Shown piece by piece: positions 35,438-45,372 of a stretch of DNA of 64,000 nucleotides; positions within the stretch are counted from its first letter, which is position 1, and each line of letters begins with the position of its first letter. The DNA is from Clostridiales bacterium (GTDB lineage Bacteria > Bacteroidota > Bacteroidia > Bacteroidales > Muribaculaceae), in NCBI GenBank assembly GCA_023666645.1, contig JAMPBP010000001.1:1122112-1186111 (forward strand), written 5' to 3'. A program made the translations under genes and the position numbers. Under the pieces are notes generated by a model, which searched no databases, was not told the DNA's origin, and saw only the letters and a program-made list of their open reading frames with translations.

Positions 35438-36747
35438 TATTTTCACCGCCAGCCAACGACATAGAATTTGATAGCCGCGAGAATATAGCCATCTATCAGA
35501 ATCATCGCCTTGTTGAGGCAATGGAATATCTTGCCATGCACTCTCCTTACTACCAAAAACTTTTCAGAGAGCAAGGCATTGACTATCGCGCCATCAACTG
35601 CATTGAAAAGTTGCCACAACTGCCATTCACCACAAAAAATGACCTGCAACTATACAACCGTGACTTTCTATGCGTCCCCAAGTGTCGTGTGGTTGATTAT
35701 GTCACGACCTCAGGTACAACAGGTGACCCGGTTACATTCTGTTGCACAGAGAGCGACCTGCAACGTCTTGCCTACAACGAGAAGAAATCATTCCATACCG
35801 CCGGGCTGAAACCAGGTGACATAGTACAACTCATGACCACCATCGACAAGCGGTTTATGGCCGGCCTCGCCTACTTTCTCGGCATCAGGGAACTTGGAGC
35901 CTCGATAATAAGAGTGGGCAATGGAGTGCCCGAGCTTCAATGGGACACAATAAAAAGGCTTGAACCTGACACATTGATGTGTGTGCCTTCATTTATACTT
36001 AAACTTCTCGATTATGCCGACGAGCATGGTATCGATTACCGTAGGTCATCTGTTAAACGCATCATCGGTATAGGAGAAGGTCTACGGGATACAGATCTGA
36101 AGCTTAATCTTCTGGGGCAAACTATCAAAGGCCGCTGGGATGTAGAACTATATGCCACATATTCATCGACCGAAATGGGTGCCACATTTGCCGAGTGTCC
36201 ATATGGTTGTGGCGGTCATGTACACCCCGAGCTTATAATAGTTGAAATCATAGGTGATGATGACAAGCCCGTAGCCGATGGCATGCCTGGAGAAATAGTG
36301 GTTACCACACTGGGTGTCGAAGGAATGCCCCTGCTACGTTTCCGCACAGGCGACATAGCAGCCCGTGTCTCTGAACAATGTCAATGTGGCCGCAACAGCT
36401 ACAGACTCAAACCATTGGTGGGACGTAAAAACAACATGATAAAACTCAAGGGAACAACCCTCTACCCACCGGCAATCAATGATGTACTCGACAACACACC
36501 CTGGGTCGCCAATTATGTTGTAGAAGTGAGGGACTCAATAGCAGGAACCGACGATGTCCTGGTGTATGTGGGGCTCAAAGATGGACACCCTGCCGATGCC
36601 GTCAAAGAACTCAAGGATCGGTTCAGGTCAAGACTCAGAGTGGCGCCTACGGTCGAGATACTTCCGGTAGATGCCGTAAACCGCATGCTGATGCCTCCGG
36701 CATCGCGTAAACCGGTCAAATTCATCGATATGAGAAAACGTAAATAA
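35434..36747 (+). CDS. Phenylacetate-CoA ligase-like adenylate-forming enzyme
   Basis: This 437-aa PaaK-family ligase activates an aryl acid with ATP. The AMP-binding loop is TTSGTTGDPVTF (residues 91-102), the adenine motif is YSSTEMGATF and the hinge block is LLRFRTGDIAA. Gut Bacteroidales use PaaK-like enzymes for arylacetates. Since the polyene operon makes an aryl acid but has no ligase of its own, this enzyme is a candidate for loading 4-coumarate or a related acid onto CoA or ACP. The alternative is phenylacetate or indoleacetate metabolism unrelated to the pigment. Confidence 0.85.
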   Translation: MIFSPPANDIEFDSRENIAIYQNHRLVEAMEYLAMHSPYYQKLFREQGIDYRAINCIEKLPQLPFTTKNDLQLYNRDFLCVPKCRVVDYVTTSGTTGDPVTFCCTESDLQRLAYNEKKSFHTAGLKPGDIVQLMTTIDKRFMAGLAYFLGIRELGASIIRVGNGVPELQWDTIKRLEPDTLMCVPSFILKLLDYADEHGIDYRRSSVKRIIGIGEGLRDTDLKLNLLGQTIKGRWDVELYATYSSTEMGATFAECPYGCGGHVHPELIIVEIIGDDDKPVADGMPGEIVVTTLGVEGMPLLRFRTGDIAARVSEQCQCGRNSYRLKPLVGRKNNMIKLKGTTLYPPAINDVLDNTPWVANYVVEVRDSIAGTDDVLVYVGLKDGHPADAVKELKDRFRSRLRVAPTVEILPVDAVNRMLMPPASRKPVKFIDMRKRK

Positions 36748-36785
36748 TATATTCAAGCAACAATCAATAACCAATCGAAAAATAT

Positions 36786-38309
36786 ATGCAAGAAAAAATC
36801 ATCATTCTGGACTTTGGATCACAGACAACTCAGCTCATAGCTCGACGTGTGCGCGAGTTGAATATGTTTTGTGAGATAGTCCCTTACAACAAGTATCCCC
36901 ACGAAGACAAATCGGTCATAGGTGTGATACTGTCGGGCTCGCCATTCTCTGTGTATGACGAAAAAGCATTCAAAGCCGAGTTGGACAACATATACGGACA
37001 CTTGCCGTTGCTCGGCATATGCTACGGAGCCCAGTTCATGGCTTATCGTGGCGGTGGCAAGGTTGAGCCAGCCGGTTCGCGCGAGTATGGTCGCGCCAAT
37101 CTCACATATATCGATGCCAACAGCCCGCTCTTCAAGGGTATCGAAACAGGTGCACAAGTGTGGATGAGCCACGGTGATACCATAACAGCAATCCCAGATG
37201 ACTTTGAAATAGTAGCGTCGACCGAGAAAGTCAAAATAGCCGCTTATCAGTCAAAGACACTTCCTGTGTGGGGTGTACAATTCCACCCTGAGGTATTTCA
37301 CTCTACATGCGGACTACAATTGCTACGTAATTTCGTTGTTGATATATGCGGTGGCAAGCAGGACTGGAATGCCGACGCATTCATCGACACCACAGTAGCC
37401 CAGTTGCGCGAGCAGTTGGGTGACGACAAGGTCGTCCTTGGACTCAGTGGAGGTGTAGACTCTTCAGTAGCGGCCGTGTTGCTCAATCGCGCCATAGGCA
37501 AAAATCTCACATGTATTTTTGTTGACCATGGCATGTTGCGCAAAGATGAGTTCAAAAACGTATTGAACGACTACGAGTGTCTGGGACTCAATGTCATAGG
37601 TGTTGATGCCAGCAAAAAATTCTTCAGCGAACTTGCCGGAGTCACGGATCCTGAGCGCAAACGCAAAATCATAGGAGCCGGTTTTATTGATGTATTCGAA
37701 CAGGAAGCAAAGAAGCTGAGTGATGTCAAGTGGCTCGCACAGGGCACAATTTACCCCGACTGCATTGAGTCGCTATCAATAACCGGCATGGTAATCAAGA
37801 GCCATCATAACGTGGGTGGGCTCCCCGAGCGCATGAACCTGAAACTATGTGAACCACTCCGCCTTCTTTTCAAGGACGAAGTGAGAGCTGTGGGTCGACA
37901 GCTTGGCATGCCAGACCATCTGATCAAGCGCCATCCATTCCCGGGTCCCGGACTTGCGGTACGCATTCTTGGAGATATAACCCCCGAGAAAGTCAGCATC
38001 CTTCAAGAAGCCGATCATATCTTTATCCAGGGATTGCGCGACTGGAATCTCTATGACAAAGTGTGGCAAGCCGGCACTATTTTGCTCCCCGTGCAGAGCG
38101 TAGGTGTGATGGGCGATGAGCGCACATATGAGCGCGCTGTAGCCCTGAGAGCTGTGACTTCCACGGATGCCATGACGGCCGACTGGGCTCACCTGCCATA
38201 TGAATTCCTCGCCAAAGTGTCCAATGATATCATAAATCATGTCAAAGGCATCAATCGTGTGTGCTATGACATTTCGTCAAAACCACCATCGACAATCGAG
38301 TGGGAATAA
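36786..38309 (+). CDS. guaA: GMP synthase (glutamine-hydrolysing)
   Basis: This 507-aa enzyme makes GMP from XMP. It has an N-terminal class I glutaminase domain with nucleophile Cys in [12 protein letters not shown] (about residue 80) and His in WGVQFHPEV. The ATP pyrophosphatase P-loop is [13 protein letters not shown] (about 219-231), and the C-terminal dimerisation domain ends [11 protein letters not shown]. Length and motifs are normal. It is followed by a strong terminator at 38347-38385. Confidence 0.97.
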   Translation: MQEKIIILDFGSQTTQLIARRVRELNMFCEIVPYNKYPHEDKSVIGVILSGSPFSVYDEKAFKAELDNIYGHLPLLGICYGAQFMAYRGGGKVEPAGSREYGRANLTYIDANSPLFKGIETGAQVWMSHGDTITAIPDDFEIVASTEKVKIAAYQSKTLPVWGVQFHPEVFHSTCGLQLLRNFVVDICGGKQDWNADAFIDTTVAQLREQLGDDKVVLGLSGGVDSSVAAVLLNRAIGKNLTCIFVDHGMLRKDEFKNVLNDYECLGLNVIGVDASKKFFSELAGVTDPERKRKIIGAGFIDVFEQEAKKLSDVKWLAQGTIYPDCIESLSITGMVIKSHHNVGGLPERMNLKLCEPLRLLFKDEVRAVGRQLGMPDHLIKRHPFPGPGLAVRILGDITPEKVSILQEADHIFIQGLRDWNLYDKVWQAGTILLPVQSVGVMGDERTYERAVALRAVTSTDAMTADWAHLPYEFLAKVSNDIINHVKGINRVCYDISSKPPSTIEWE

Positions 38310-38346
38310 CGAATCCCCCGCGGCTGGAACATCCACTACCGCAAAT

Positions 38347-38385
38347 ACAATTCACGGCCTGTACAGGCCGTGGATTGTCGTTTTT
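38347..38385 (+). terminator. Intrinsic terminator of guaA
   Basis: Arms 38347-38360 and 38365-38378 pair over 14 bp with one G-U and a GTAC loop, followed by CG and five T residues. It separates guaA from the fucosidase gene. Confidence 0.88.
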
Positions 38386-38405
38386 GAACCCTTAAATTCT
38401 ATACA

Positions 38406-40823
38406 ATGATTAAATATAAATTGATAGCTTCAGCGCTCATAGGTATTGCGATGGCTGGATGCAACAGTAAGCAGGTCGATTCAAAATCCAATCTCGAGCT
38501 ATGGTTTGACAAACCTGCCGACTTCTTTGAAGAAAGTTTTGTCATTGGCAACGGAACACAGGGCGCCATAATTTACGGCAGCCCTTATCATGAACGTATC
38601 TCACTGAATGACATTACATTCTGGACCGGGGAACCCGACAGTACAATCTATTCTGCCGAAGCCTACAAAACGATACCCGAGATAAGAAAGGCTCTCGACA
38701 GTGGAGATTACAAGCGCGCTGAGGAGTTACAGAAAAAAGTGCAGGGACGCTATTCTCAAAACTATCAACCTATTGGAAATCTGTATATCAACTTTACCGA
38801 TACACTGGCAGTCTCAGATTACCGACGCTCGCTCAATCTCAATGATGCCATTGCTACCGTATCCTACACGAAAGGGGACAATCATATATCGACACAATAT
38901 CTCGCATCAGCTCCCGACAGTGTTATACTGATTAGATTACAGTCACAGAAACCTATTGATTTCGACATCTCGTTTGAGTCTCAACAACCCCACATTATTA
39001 CACCGGGTGACAACACATTGAGAATAGATGGCTATGCCGCCTACGATTCAAAGCCGCACTATGTAAATGGCGATTTGGCCTCCAACATGAAGTATGACCA
39101 AAACCGAGGCACACGCTTTGCGACCAATATCACTGTTTCAGCGCCACATGGCATGGTGACCGAAAATGACTCGACAATCACTGTAACAGGAGCTACCGAA
39201 GCTGTCATATACATAAATATCGCCACAAACTTTGCCGGAAACCGTGTTACACCGGCAAGTAGCGGTATAGATTGCAGGGCAATGGTTGACCGTCGTGCTA
39301 ACCGTGCCCTGATGGATGGATTTGACAATATCGCACGAAAGCATACTGATGATTATGGGACACTGTTTGCCCGTGTCGAACTAAACCTCGGCACTACCCG
39401 CGATGATATCTCGGCTATGCCGCTCGATAAACGACTCATGGCCTACACCGACAGCACCAATACCGACCCCGATCTTGAAGAATTATATTTCCAATATGGA
39501 CGTTACCTCCTGATAAGCAGTTCGCGCACAACGGGTGTTCCTGCCAATCTGCAGGGATTGTGGAATGAATCAATGCTGCCGCCATGGAGCTCCAACTATA
39601 CAACGAATATCAATCTTGAAGAAAACTACTGGCCTGTCGAGGTTACCAATCTCAGTGAATTGCACATGCCGCTGCTATCGTTCATTAAGGAACTATCAAC
39701 CACGGGCACTGTGACAGCTCGCGAATACTATGGCATGAAAAACGGTTGGTGTCTTGGTCACAATAGCGATATTTGGGCGATGACCAATCCCGTAGGAGAA
39801 AATGACGGTGATCCGTCATGGGCCAACTGGAATATGGGAGGAGCATGGCTTTCAACCCATATATGGGAGCATTACATGTTCACACAAGATGAGGATTTTT
39901 TGAGAGAATATTACCCCATATTGAAGGGAGCCTCACAGTTCTGCCTCGAGTGGTTGATTGAAAATGGAGACGGGAAACTCATCACTTCGCCTTCAACCTC
40001 GCCCGAAAACAAATTTATAGCTCCTGATGGCTCACATGCTTCAACGAGTGCGGGTGGATATGCCGATATAGCAATGATACGCGAAGCGCTCCTCGACACT
40101 CGAGATGCAGCCCTGCATCTGAACACTGACAGCGACATGGTTTCAGAAATAGATTCAGTGCTCGACAGATTGGCCCCATATAAAACCGGTTCCAATGGCC
40201 AATTGCAGGAATGGGCTATTGACTTTGTTGAGGAAGACCCTCAGCATCGCCACCAGTCCCATCTATACGGAATGTATCCTGGACATCACATCACGCTTGC
40301 CGACACTGTCACTGCCGCCGCCGTATCGAGAACACTCGACATAAAAGGAGACAACACTACAGGTTGGAGCACCGGCTGGCGTGTAAACTTGCTTGCACGT
40401 CTTGGCGATGGAGAAAAAGCCTACGACATGTATCGTAAATTACTGAAATATGTAAGCCCCGATAATTACAAAGGGGCAAATGCCCGCCGAGGTGGAGGCA
40501 CTTACCCCAATCTTCTTGATGCCCACTCTCCATTCCAGATTGACGGCAACTTTGGTGGCACTGCTGGAGTTGCAGAAATGCTGATACAGTCACTTCCGGA
40601 TGAAATCACATTATTGCCGGCATTACCAACGCAATGGAGCAAAGGTTCATTCAAAGGACTCCGTGCCCGCGGTGGATATACCGTTGATGCAGAGTGGAAT
40701 AACGGTCACGTAACAAAGGCTACGATAACGGCCGACAAGGATTGCTCATGCACTATACGAGTGGATGGAAGGGAATATCCTGTCCAACTTACAGCCAGTC
40801 AACCATTATCGATGTCATTCTGA
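38406..40823 (+). CDS. GH95 alpha-L-fucosidase lipoprotein
   Basis: This 805-aa glycoside hydrolase is of family 95, which removes alpha-1,2-linked L-fucose (or L-galactose) from host or plant glycans by inversion. The N-terminus is a lipoprotein signal ending MAGCNSK (Cys19). Family blocks are [20 protein letters not shown] with catalytic-region asparagines, [32 protein letters not shown] and the C-terminal [14 protein letters not shown] with the activating aspartate. There is no SusC/SusD pair or regulator beside it, so it is an orphan CAZyme rather than part of a polysaccharide utilisation locus. Confidence 0.93.
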   Translation: MIKYKLIASALIGIAMAGCNSKQVDSKSNLELWFDKPADFFEESFVIGNGTQGAIIYGSPYHERISLNDITFWTGEPDSTIYSAEAYKTIPEIRKALDSGDYKRAEELQKKVQGRYSQNYQPIGNLYINFTDTLAVSDYRRSLNLNDAIATVSYTKGDNHISTQYLASAPDSVILIRLQSQKPIDFDISFESQQPHIITPGDNTLRIDGYAAYDSKPHYVNGDLASNMKYDQNRGTRFATNITVSAPHGMVTENDSTITVTGATEAVIYINIATNFAGNRVTPASSGIDCRAMVDRRANRALMDGFDNIARKHTDDYGTLFARVELNLGTTRDDISAMPLDKRLMAYTDSTNTDPDLEELYFQYGRYLLISSSRTTGVPANLQGLWNESMLPPWSSNYTTNINLEENYWPVEVTNLSELHMPLLSFIKELSTTGTVTAREYYGMKNGWCLGHNSDIWAMTNPVGENDGDPSWANWNMGGAWLSTHIWEHYMFTQDEDFLREYYPILKGASQFCLEWLIENGDGKLITSPSTSPENKFIAPDGSHASTSAGGYADIAMIREALLDTRDAALHLNTDSDMVSEIDSVLDRLAPYKTGSNGQLQEWAIDFVEEDPQHRHQSHLYGMYPGHHITLADTVTAAAVSRTLDIKGDNTTGWSTGWRVNLLARLGDGEKAYDMYRKLLKYVSPDNYKGANARRGGGTYPNLLDAHSPFQIDGNFGGTAGVAEMLIQSLPDEITLLPALPTQWSKGSFKGLRARGGYTVDAEWNNGHVTKATITADKDCSCTIRVDGREYPVQLTASQPLSMSF

Positions 40824-40824
40824 A

Positions 40825-41076
40825 TCAACTGCGGGTGACTCGTGACAACCACCCGACTATCCACAAAAGGATTACAGCACCGACAACCGATGTAATCAGA
40901 GAACCGATCAAACTGTCGGTCGTAATGCCAAACAATCCAAATACCCAGCCGCCAAGTACACCTCCAATGATGCCCACGACGAGATTAACGATAAGTCCAA
41001 AACCACCGCCACGCATTAATTTGCCAGCGACAAAACCAGCAAGCAGACCGATCAGTATAAACCATATGAAACTCAT
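40825..41076 (-). CDS. GlsB/YeaQ/YmgE-family membrane protein
   Basis: The 83-aa protein consists of three hydrophobic segments with glycine-zipper character, such as LIGLLAGFVAGKLMRGGGFG and IIGGVLGGWVFGLFG. It is a typical transglycosylase-associated or GlsB stress protein. Members sit in the inner membrane and respond to envelope or osmotic stress, but the mechanism is unknown. The gene converges on the fucosidase gene with no space for a terminator between them. Confidence 0.88.
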   Translation of the reverse strand: MSFIWFILIGLLAGFVAGKLMRGGGFGLIVNLVVGIIGGVLGGWVFGLFGITTDSLIGSLITSVVGAVILLWIVGWLSRVTRS

Positions 41077-41178
41077 AGCATTAAGATAATTAGTTAATAT
41101 TTAGCAATTAATAAAAATAACAACATTATAATCAAAGAGGTCGTTTACTCAACGAAACCCTCTTGATAATTAAACACA

Positions 41179-41213
41179 TGAGTGGTGAATTTGTTTTCAG
41201 ATTCACCTCTCAT
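41179..41213 (-). terminator. Hairpin downstream of the second flavoprotein gene
   Basis: Arms 41179-41191 and 41201-41213 pair over 13 bp with one mismatch around a 9-nt loop. On the minus strand it follows the stop at 41259 by 45 nt. The T tract is weak. Confidence 0.45.
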
Positions 41214-41258
41214 ATATTAAGATCCTGTCTCACAGGAATCCTCTATGTTGCATTCAGG

Positions 41259-42767
41259 CTATAAACAGTCGATAATCGACTTGGGATACAATATCGCCTC
41301 AGCAGTGGCAACAGCAGTGAGAGGCACTCCACAGAAACCATGGAGGTTAACACACTGGCCGGTGAGAAAAATATTGGGCGATTTAGTAACGACCGGCAAT
41401 TGTGACTCGACAAGATGTACCGCATCTTTTGAGAACCCATAAACGGCACCACATGGAGCGCCATAATAATCCTTCACAGTGAGCGGAGAAGCTGTGTACA
41501 TGTGTCTTATAGCATCTTTAATTTGTGGATAAACACATGCTATCTTAGCGATAATAGCCTCGGAAACATGTTTTTTCCAACACTCATATTCAGCAGGACG
41601 ATGACCATGTTCAGTGGAATCCCATTTCCTGACACACTCAAAGTCCATAAGTGCTGTAACCAACATTTTTGAAGCATAAAGCCCCTGATCTGATACAGGT
41701 GGAGTCATGAACATCAAGGCCACAGGAATACCATCGTCATCGGTTTCAGCCAGATTCCATGCCGTAGACATGTCATTATGAATATAGCACGTATGATCTA
41801 TATAGGGGAAGACCCCGGGTATTAAATCAATAAATATACTGAATGCCGAGCATGTAGGTTTTAATGACAACACACGGTTGCAATAAGCTTTGCTGAACAC
41901 CTTGGAAGGAATCAAACTTATCAATGAAGAGGGGTGGGCCGCCCATACAAACTTATCGGCTTCAAAACGATTTTTATTTTTGTCAATAAAGGCAATCGCC
42001 CGTCGGTTGTCATTGACTTCGATACCAACAACCTCACTGTTGCATATAACTTTACCACCGGCATCCGATATAACGCTCTCAAGTAATGTGGCTAATTGAC
42101 GAGTGTTGTTGACAAACCGGGATGCACCTTTCAGATATAAAGACATTATGAGAGCGTGCACATAAGCCGGAGTGCGACCGGCCTCACCAGCATACAAACC
42201 GTTTATATAACCAAGCAATGCACGAAGCTGAGTATTCGAGACGAATGAATCTATGAATCTGTCGACAGGCATAGTGGCCATTTGGGGCAAAGCTGCCGAC
42301 ATACCGGTATCTACATGTCGATAAGCCCTGAGATTGAATAGGTCAAATGAATCGGCTATCTCAGTAATTGTCTCTACATAGCGCTCTATTCCGAGTCGTT
42401 CTGAGGGAAAACGGGAAGATAGATAGTCGATAAACGAATCTTTACCCGAAGGGATACGGAAACTTTCAGCATCAGCCAGGGAAAAAATCTGGTCCATGCA
42501 ATCGTCAGGCACATCGCATAATTGGAGTCGGTCTCTCACACCGAGATATCTAAGTATACGGTCGACCGAACCCCCATTGCGCACCCCTCCGACCACATGC
42601 ATGCCGGTATCAAACGAAACACCATTTCGCTCGAACGATTGTAATCCTCCACCTGGAATCGCATTTTTTTCGAGCACAATTACCTTCAGCCCATTTCGAG
42701 CAAGTATGGCCCCGGAGAACAGGCCCCCGAGTCCGCCCCCTGCAATCACGACATCGCTTTTATTCAT
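41259..42767 (-). CDS. Second phytoene desaturase/carotenoid isomerase-like flavoprotein
   Basis: This 502-aa FAD oxidoreductase has VVIAGGGLGGLFSGAILARN (residues 6-25), IPGGGLQSFERNGVSFDTGM and the C-terminal SPNIFLTGQCVNLHG. It aligns along its length with the polyene-operon flavoprotein (31057-32571), sharing GMH, DYxGA and the terminal flavin motif. It is the second gene of a minus-strand unit behind a TPR protein (12-nt gap). It may serve the same pigment pathway from a separate site or act on other isoprenoid or polyene lipids. Confidence 0.85.
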   Translation of the reverse strand: MNKSDVVIAGGGLGGLFSGAILARNGLKVIVLEKNAIPGGGLQSFERNGVSFDTGMHVVGGVRNGGSVDRILRYLGVRDRLQLCDVPDDCMDQIFSLADAESFRIPSGKDSFIDYLSSRFPSERLGIERYVETITEIADSFDLFNLRAYRHVDTGMSAALPQMATMPVDRFIDSFVSNTQLRALLGYINGLYAGEAGRTPAYVHALIMSLYLKGASRFVNNTRQLATLLESVISDAGGKVICNSEVVGIEVNDNRRAIAFIDKNKNRFEADKFVWAAHPSSLISLIPSKVFSKAYCNRVLSLKPTCSAFSIFIDLIPGVFPYIDHTCYIHNDMSTAWNLAETDDDGIPVALMFMTPPVSDQGLYASKMLVTALMDFECVRKWDSTEHGHRPAEYECWKKHVSEAIIAKIACVYPQIKDAIRHMYTASPLTVKDYYGAPCGAVYGFSKDAVHLVESQLPVVTKSPNIFLTGQCVNLHGFCGVPLTAVATAEAILYPKSIIDCL

Positions 42768-42779
42768 AATATCCTACTA

Positions 42780-43616
42780 TTACAGATTAAGCAATTTTCT
42801 TACACGGGCCGGGTCGGCACCAAGATCAATTGCACGTTGCGCGTCTTTCAGAGCATCATCGTTGAGATAGGTCAACTTGTTAAGATATGCGCGTGACACG
42901 TAAATATCGGCACACTCAGAATCGATTTCCATGGCACTTGCAAGATCCTCCGATGCATCAGAGTAATTACCGAGCGCGGCATTACATTGAGCCCTCGCGG
43001 CATATATCTCGGCCGATTTTTCACCGGCATTAATGAGATTTGAATAATGGCGTAACGCCTCCCTATTGTCACCCCTTAAAGAAGCAAGCCAAGCCATAGC
43101 TGCGGTACATTCGACCGATGTGGCTGGATCAGTTAAAACAGCTACGCGTTCAAGCATTTTTCCTGCTTGCAACGTATCGCCCTGAACAAGATATATGACA
43201 CCCATGTTGAGATAAGGGAGATAGATGGTTGAATCCAATTCAGCCACCGCCTTATAATCGGCGAGTGCCTCGGGAATGCGGTTCATATGGGTCAAGACCT
43301 TGGCACGGTTGGAAAGAATTGTTTGTGACTCGGGAGCAATATCATGAGCCATTGACAGATAATGAATGGCTACCGAGTCACGACCGGTATAGAAACTGAG
43401 CATACCCACATTGGAAAGAAGCATTACATTTCCCGAATTATCAGGTTCGAGCGACAAAGCCTCAACAAGCAGAGTGATGGCTCGGTCATAATCATTCTTA
43501 GCTACAGCTTTATCGGCGTCATCAATCAATTTAAGGTAACGGCTCTCGGCCATCGATGGGAAAATGGCCCCACCAAAAATCAAAATAAGAATTATCGTTG
43601 ATTTAAGAAATTTCAT
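42780..43616 (-). CDS. Exported tetratricopeptide-repeat protein
   Basis: This 278-aa protein has a signal peptide (FLKSTIILILIFGGAIFPSMA) and about six TPR units, such as NDYDRAITLLVEALSLEPDN, SIHYLSMAHDIAPESQTILS-like and SDASEDLASAMEIDSECADI. TPRs mediate protein binding. Here the protein is probably periplasmic. It precedes the second flavoprotein gene by 12 nt, which suggests co-transcription but no clear functional link. Confidence 0.82.
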   Translation of the reverse strand: MKFLKSTIILILIFGGAIFPSMAESRYLKLIDDADKAVAKNDYDRAITLLVEALSLEPDNSGNVMLLSNVGMLSFYTGRDSVAIHYLSMAHDIAPESQTILSNRAKVLTHMNRIPEALADYKAVAELDSTIYLPYLNMGVIYLVQGDTLQAGKMLERVAVLTDPATSVECTAAMAWLASLRGDNREALRHYSNLINAGEKSAEIYAARAQCNAALGNYSDASEDLASAMEIDSECADIYVSRAYLNKLTYLNDDALKDAQRAIDLGADPARVRKLLNL

Positions 43617-43763
43617 AACAAATGGTCTATATTAATTCTAAGCTTTTTAAAACTCTTCTACTTGCATAATATCCATCCTTAGCCCTTTAGAGATTGACAG
43701 ATGAAATACACATCACAAAAATAACTAATGTGACTAAATGTACCGAAAAGTAACAGAATAAAA

Positions 43764-43795
43764 TTTGTTAACTACCGAAGGAATGCTTACCTTTG
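43764..43795 (+). promoter_or_regulatory. Promoter immediately before the HU-SPOR gene
   Basis: A -33 TTTG (43764-43767), a 20-bp spacer and a -7 TACCTTTG (43788-43795) match the consensus perfectly. The ATG follows the -7 box by only 9 nt, so the leader should be about 2-6 nt long. Confidence 0.82.
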
Positions 43796-43804
43796 TACTG
43801 AAAA

Positions 43805-44743
43805 ATGAGACGCATCATATCACATATAGAGTATCTGCTTGACCACCACGAGTGTGTCATAGTACCCGGGCTCGGAGCTTTCATAGGGCACCGTAGACCG
43901 GCTGTTATCGATACTGAACGTAACATCATAATGCCTCCCCACCGTGTGATATCATTTAACGGAGACCTCACCCACGATGACGGGTTATTGTGCAGTTCCT
44001 ATTCACGCTCTATGGCAGTCCCTTACACTGTAGCCTTACAGGAGATGCAGGAAGATGTAAGGATGCTCAACTCTTACCTGATGCAAGCAGGCGAATTAAG
44101 GGTAGGGGAGATAGGCTCTTTGCGTCTTGGTGCTGATGGCATGTCAACATTCACACCAGCCAGTTCATCGCTCTACAACAGCTATGGTTTAAGCGGGATA
44201 GACTCGTCCTACATCAAGCCACAGGCAACCGATAACCACATCGATAACAGGGCGGTGATTCTTGAAAAACCCCGTCGTTTCACCAACAACGGTCTGCATG
44301 GTTTCATGAGATATGCTGCCATGCTCGCAGTACTCATCGGTTTGGGAATAGTATTGTCAACGCCCGTCGCTGTTTACGAGCATGAAGTGACCAAAGCATC
44401 TATGATGCCCATAGAGACCACCGTCAGCTATGATGAAGACCCCGCCTACATGCCATGCGAGCTATTGATAAGCAAACCTTATTGCCAGTCCACTTGTTTA
44501 AAAAGCGAGCCGGAAACTGTCGATACCACCGGAGCGAATTATTGCCTTGTAATCGCATCACTGGCGACACTTGAGCAAGCCACAGAGTTCATAGACCACA
44601 ACCGTGATTATGTCAAGGGTATGTTTGAGTCAAATGGACGTTACAGAGTCTACGCGCTAATCGGAGCTACGATTGCCGATGTCACTGACGCTGACTTGCA
44701 ATCAAGATATGAAGGCGCCTGGCCTTGCCGTATGCCTCAATAA
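43805..44743 (+). CDS. HU-like domain protein with membrane helix and SPOR domain
   Basis: The 312-aa protein has an N-terminal HU/CCDC81-like region (about 1-125, MRRIISHIEYLLDHHECVIV and VGEIGSLRLGADG). A single membrane helix follows (about 168-190, YAAMLAVLIGLGIVLSTPVA). The C-terminal SPOR-like domain covers about 245-305 (YCLVIASLATLEQATEFI to GRYRVYALIG). SPOR domains bind denuded glycan strands at the septum, and HU-like folds bind DNA or proteins. The layout fits a Bacteroidetes family proposed to join nucleoid and cell wall. The upstream promoter is so close that the mRNA is nearly leaderless. Confidence 0.83.
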   Translation: MRRIISHIEYLLDHHECVIVPGLGAFIGHRRPAVIDTERNIIMPPHRVISFNGDLTHDDGLLCSSYSRSMAVPYTVALQEMQEDVRMLNSYLMQAGELRVGEIGSLRLGADGMSTFTPASSSLYNSYGLSGIDSSYIKPQATDNHIDNRAVILEKPRRFTNNGLHGFMRYAAMLAVLIGLGIVLSTPVAVYEHEVTKASMMPIETTVSYDEDPAYMPCELLISKPYCQSTCLKSEPETVDTTGANYCLVIASLATLEQATEFIDHNRDYVKGMFESNGRYRVYALIGATIADVTDADLQSRYEGAWPCRMPQ

Positions 44744-44835
44744 GGTTTGCCCCAACAGGTATGCTCCGTCTCATATACAGGAATGGATTTTGTTATTCCT
44801 GCTCAATATCCTGAATTCGAAAAAAACAATACTCT

Positions 44836-45372
44836 ATGGATAATTTTCATTCTCTCATAGTAAAGCGTCGCAGCATAAGACGCTTCACCGATCAGCAAAT
44901 CGATGCTGAAGATGTAAAACTCATACTTGAAGCCGGCTTGGTAGCACCTACATCAAAAAGTTCACGTGCATGGCAATTCATTGTAATAGATGACAAAGAG
45001 ATGTTGCATCGCCTGAGCGAATGCAAGGAAGGGACAGCTGCAGCGATAGGTCGCGCACCACTCGCGGTCGTTGTAAGTGTCGACCAAAGCAAAACCGATC
45101 CTTGGATAGAAGATGCGTCCATAGCAGCCTGCTACATGCAGTTGCAAGCAGCCGACCTTGGTCTCGGTTCATGCTGGATTGAGGTAAGAGACCGCTACAG
45201 AGGTGACGGACAATCATCTGAGGAATATGTTCAGGAATTGCTACATATGCCCGAAACCATGCCTGTGGTGTGTATTCTTGCCATAGGACACCCTGCCGAG
45301 GAACGTAATCCTCAGAACCTGGAAAAACTTAAATGGGAACAGGTGCACATCAACAGTTGGCGACAGGAGTGA
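44836..45372 (+). CDS. Nitroreductase family protein
   Basis: This 178-aa FMN oxidoreductase has VKRRSIRRFTDQQI (FMN phosphate contacts, about residues 9-22), APTSKSSRAWQFIV and the C-terminal VVCILAIGHPAEE. Members reduce nitro compounds, quinones or flavins with NAD(P)H. It overlaps the next gene by one base. A 92-nt gap with a 7-bp hairpin (44778-44801) separates it from the HU-SPOR gene. Confidence 0.92.
   Translation: MDNFHSLIVKRRSIRRFTDQQIDAEDVKLILEAGLVAPTSKSSRAWQFIVIDDKEMLHRLSECKEGTAAAIGRAPLAVVVSVDQSKTDPWIEDASIAACYMQLQAADLGLGSCWIEVRDRYRGDGQSSEEYVQELLHMPETMPVVCILAIGHPAEERNPQNLEKLKWEQVHINSWRQE

Noticed and set aside
38406..40823. Polysaccharide utilisation locus around the GH95 enzyme
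   Set aside because: No SusC, SusD, sulfatase or hybrid regulator gene is adjacent.
41223..41232. Insertion-sequence end suggested by CCTGTCTCA, seen again at 54290-54298
   Set aside because: Only about nine bases are shared, there is no transposase frame or target duplication, and one copy is part of a hairpin overlapping the rlmH stop.
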